From Smithellaceae bacterium (GTDB lineage Bacteria; Desulfobacterota; Syntrophia; Syntrophales; Smithellaceae): a DNA stretch of 63,892 nt. The stretch lies in assembly GCA_028693285.1 (NCBI GenBank), contig JAQUVQ010000007.1, positions 16,307-80,198 on the forward strand. The letters run 5' to 3'. How positions within the stretch are numbered: the first letter of the stretch is position 1; the number at the start of each line of letters is the position of its first letter. Position numbers and translations under genes: made by a program. Below, one piece after another: positions 63,129 to 63,892 of this stretch. The notes under the pieces are model-generated. The model had not been told where the DNA came from. It worked only from the letters and a program-made list of their open reading frames with translations, and ran no database searches.

Positions 63129-63161
63129 AAGGGGCGGTTGGAAAAACAGCCGCCCCTTTTT
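63129..63161 (+). terminator. Rho-independent terminator after the lipoprotein
   Basis: GGGGCGGTTG pairs with CAGCCGCCCC (one wobble) around GAAAAA, then TTTTT. Confidence 0.88.
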
Positions 63162-63183
63162 AATCCATTCCGAGGAGGTCATT

Positions 63184-63892
63184 ATGGGAAGCAAAACGTA
63201 CAAAGGGCTGATGGTCAGAGAAACAGCCGAAAACCAGTTTGCAAGGGCCATTGAAGAATTATCCACCGACGGGCTCCCGGCGGGAGACGTTCTGATCAAG
63301 GTTCTGTTTTCATCGCTGAATTATAAGGACATGCTTTCCGCCGGGGGCAACCGGGGCGTGACGAAAAAATATCCCCACACGCCCGGCATCGATGCGGCGG
63401 GCATCGTCGAAGAAAGCGCTTCGCCCGACTTCAAAGCCGGCGACGAAGTCATCGTCACGAGCTACGACCTAGGCATGAACACCTCCGGCGGCCTGGGCCA
63501 GTACATTCGGGTTCCTTCGTCCTGGGTAGTCAGGAAACCGGCAAGCCTGTCGTTTCGTGAAAGCATGATTTTCGGGACGGCGGGATTCACGGCGGCGCTT
63601 TCGATCCTGCGGCTGGTGGAATTCGGAATGGACCCGGCCGATGAAATTCTGGTCACGGGCGCAAGCGGCGGTGTGGGCAGCATTGCGGTTTCCATCCTTT
63701 CTCACGCCGGCTACAGCGTGACGGCGCTCAACAGCCTTCAGGATGAAAGCGAATTTCTGAAAAAAATCGGCGCAAAGCAGGTCATCGAGCCCGCCGACCT
63801 GGTCGATACAAGCGGACGGCCGATGCTCAAAGAGCGCTGGACCAAATGCGTCGATACGCTGGGCGGCGACGTCCTTTCGTCGGCTGTCCGGT
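63184..63892 (+). CDS. YhdH/AcuI-type quinone oxidoreductase, N-terminal part (runs off right edge)
   Basis: The first 236 residues of a zinc-free medium-chain reductase of the YhdH/AcuI group, which reduces acryloyl-CoA or similar enones with NADPH. The GroES-like domain has FSSLNYKDMLSAGGNRGV and PGIDAAGIVEES, and the nucleotide fold has VTGASGGVGSIAVSIL. No zinc-ligand cysteines are seen. GAGGAGG precedes the ATG. The rest lies beyond the window. Confidence 0.92.
   Translation, partial: MGSKTYKGLMVRETAENQFARAIEELSTDGLPAGDVLIKVLFSSLNYKDMLSAGGNRGVTKKYPHTPGIDAAGIVEESASPDFKAGDEVIVTSYDLGMNTSGGLGQYIRVPSSWVVRKPASLSFRESMIFGTAGFTAALSILRLVEFGMDPADEILVTGASGGVGSIAVSILSHAGYSVTALNSLQDESEFLKKIGAKQVIEPADLVDTSGRPMLKERWTKCVDTLGGDVLSSAVR

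Overview
The window reads as a moderately GC-rich chromosome segment from a Gram-negative anaerobe of the Desulfobacterota (former Deltaproteobacteria), most like the Syntrophales/Syntrophaceae. This placement is inferred from gene content: a selenocysteine-type SelD, several ferritin-like/rubrerythrin proteins, TrpB2, polyferredoxin and DUF362 proteins, NtrC/sigma-54 signalling and a complete outer-membrane lipid transport (Mla) operon. There is no prophage, no intact insertion sequence, no CRISPR array and no tRNA or rRNA that I can see.

Layout. 1-5.3 kb (minus strand): mlaE-mlaF-mlaD-mlaC-mlaA, then a beta-barrel protein and the start of ddl; MlaF carries an extra degenerate GGDEF domain. 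5.4-6.4 kb: a small HELIH-motif protein and an FmdB zinc ribbon. 6.4-9.6 kb (minus): selD (with an in-frame UGA), a DHH phosphoesterase and a GalT-like HIT protein. 9.8-16.7 kb (plus): thrC, a DUF1460 protein, a CBS protein, a one-piece CdaA-CdaR diadenylate cyclase, CorA, a ferritin-like protein and PlsC. 16.7-20.3 kb: an NtrC-type response regulator and its kinase (minus) facing away from a short plus-strand transcription unit. That unit has TGGACA-N4/5-TGTCCA upstream sites, a sigma-54 promoter, about 130 nt of foldable RNA and a terminator, and is the strongest candidate here for an undescribed regulatory system. 20.3-23.7 kb (minus): rarA with a small Cys-rich protein, and trpB2 preceded by a leader peptide with three tandem Trp codons and an attenuator. 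23.9-30.1 kb: ferritin-like protein, Cache protein, Pif1-WYL helicase, hybrid kinase, and lexA with a GAAC-N4-GTTC operator inside its promoter.

30-45 kb holds accessory and metabolic genes: an orphan peptide-binding lipoprotein, TrhA/hemolysin III, a hydrolase, a YihY-cyclic-nucleotide-domain fusion, a 7TM diguanylate cyclase, a Zn dehydrogenase, a transglutaminase-like protein, a GlcD-like oxidase, a flavodoxin and PcnB. 43.5-45.3 kb is a small plastic zone with a HEPN/MNT toxin-antitoxin pair, a 5'-truncated repeat protein and a fragment of an acyl-CoA ligase. 45.3-63.9 kb is mostly housekeeping: lon-hsp20, typA, an acyl-CoA ligase, a deoxyhypusine-synthase-like enzyme, a polyferredoxin with a DUF362 protein, a DEAD-box helicase, rho-rpmE-prfA, a Cys-rich lipoprotein and the start of a YhdH-type reductase.

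Three dispersed repeat classes recur: 7-bp-period repeats (about 1950, 37144 and 48340), a palindrome built on GAACGGT/ACCGTTC (6414, 22015, 37114, 30111), and a REP-like inverted pair after prfA. Several proteins fuse modules usually encoded separately (MlaF-GGDEF, CdaA-CdaR, Pif1-WYL, YihY-CNB, NapH-like plus ferredoxin), which is informative about partner functions.
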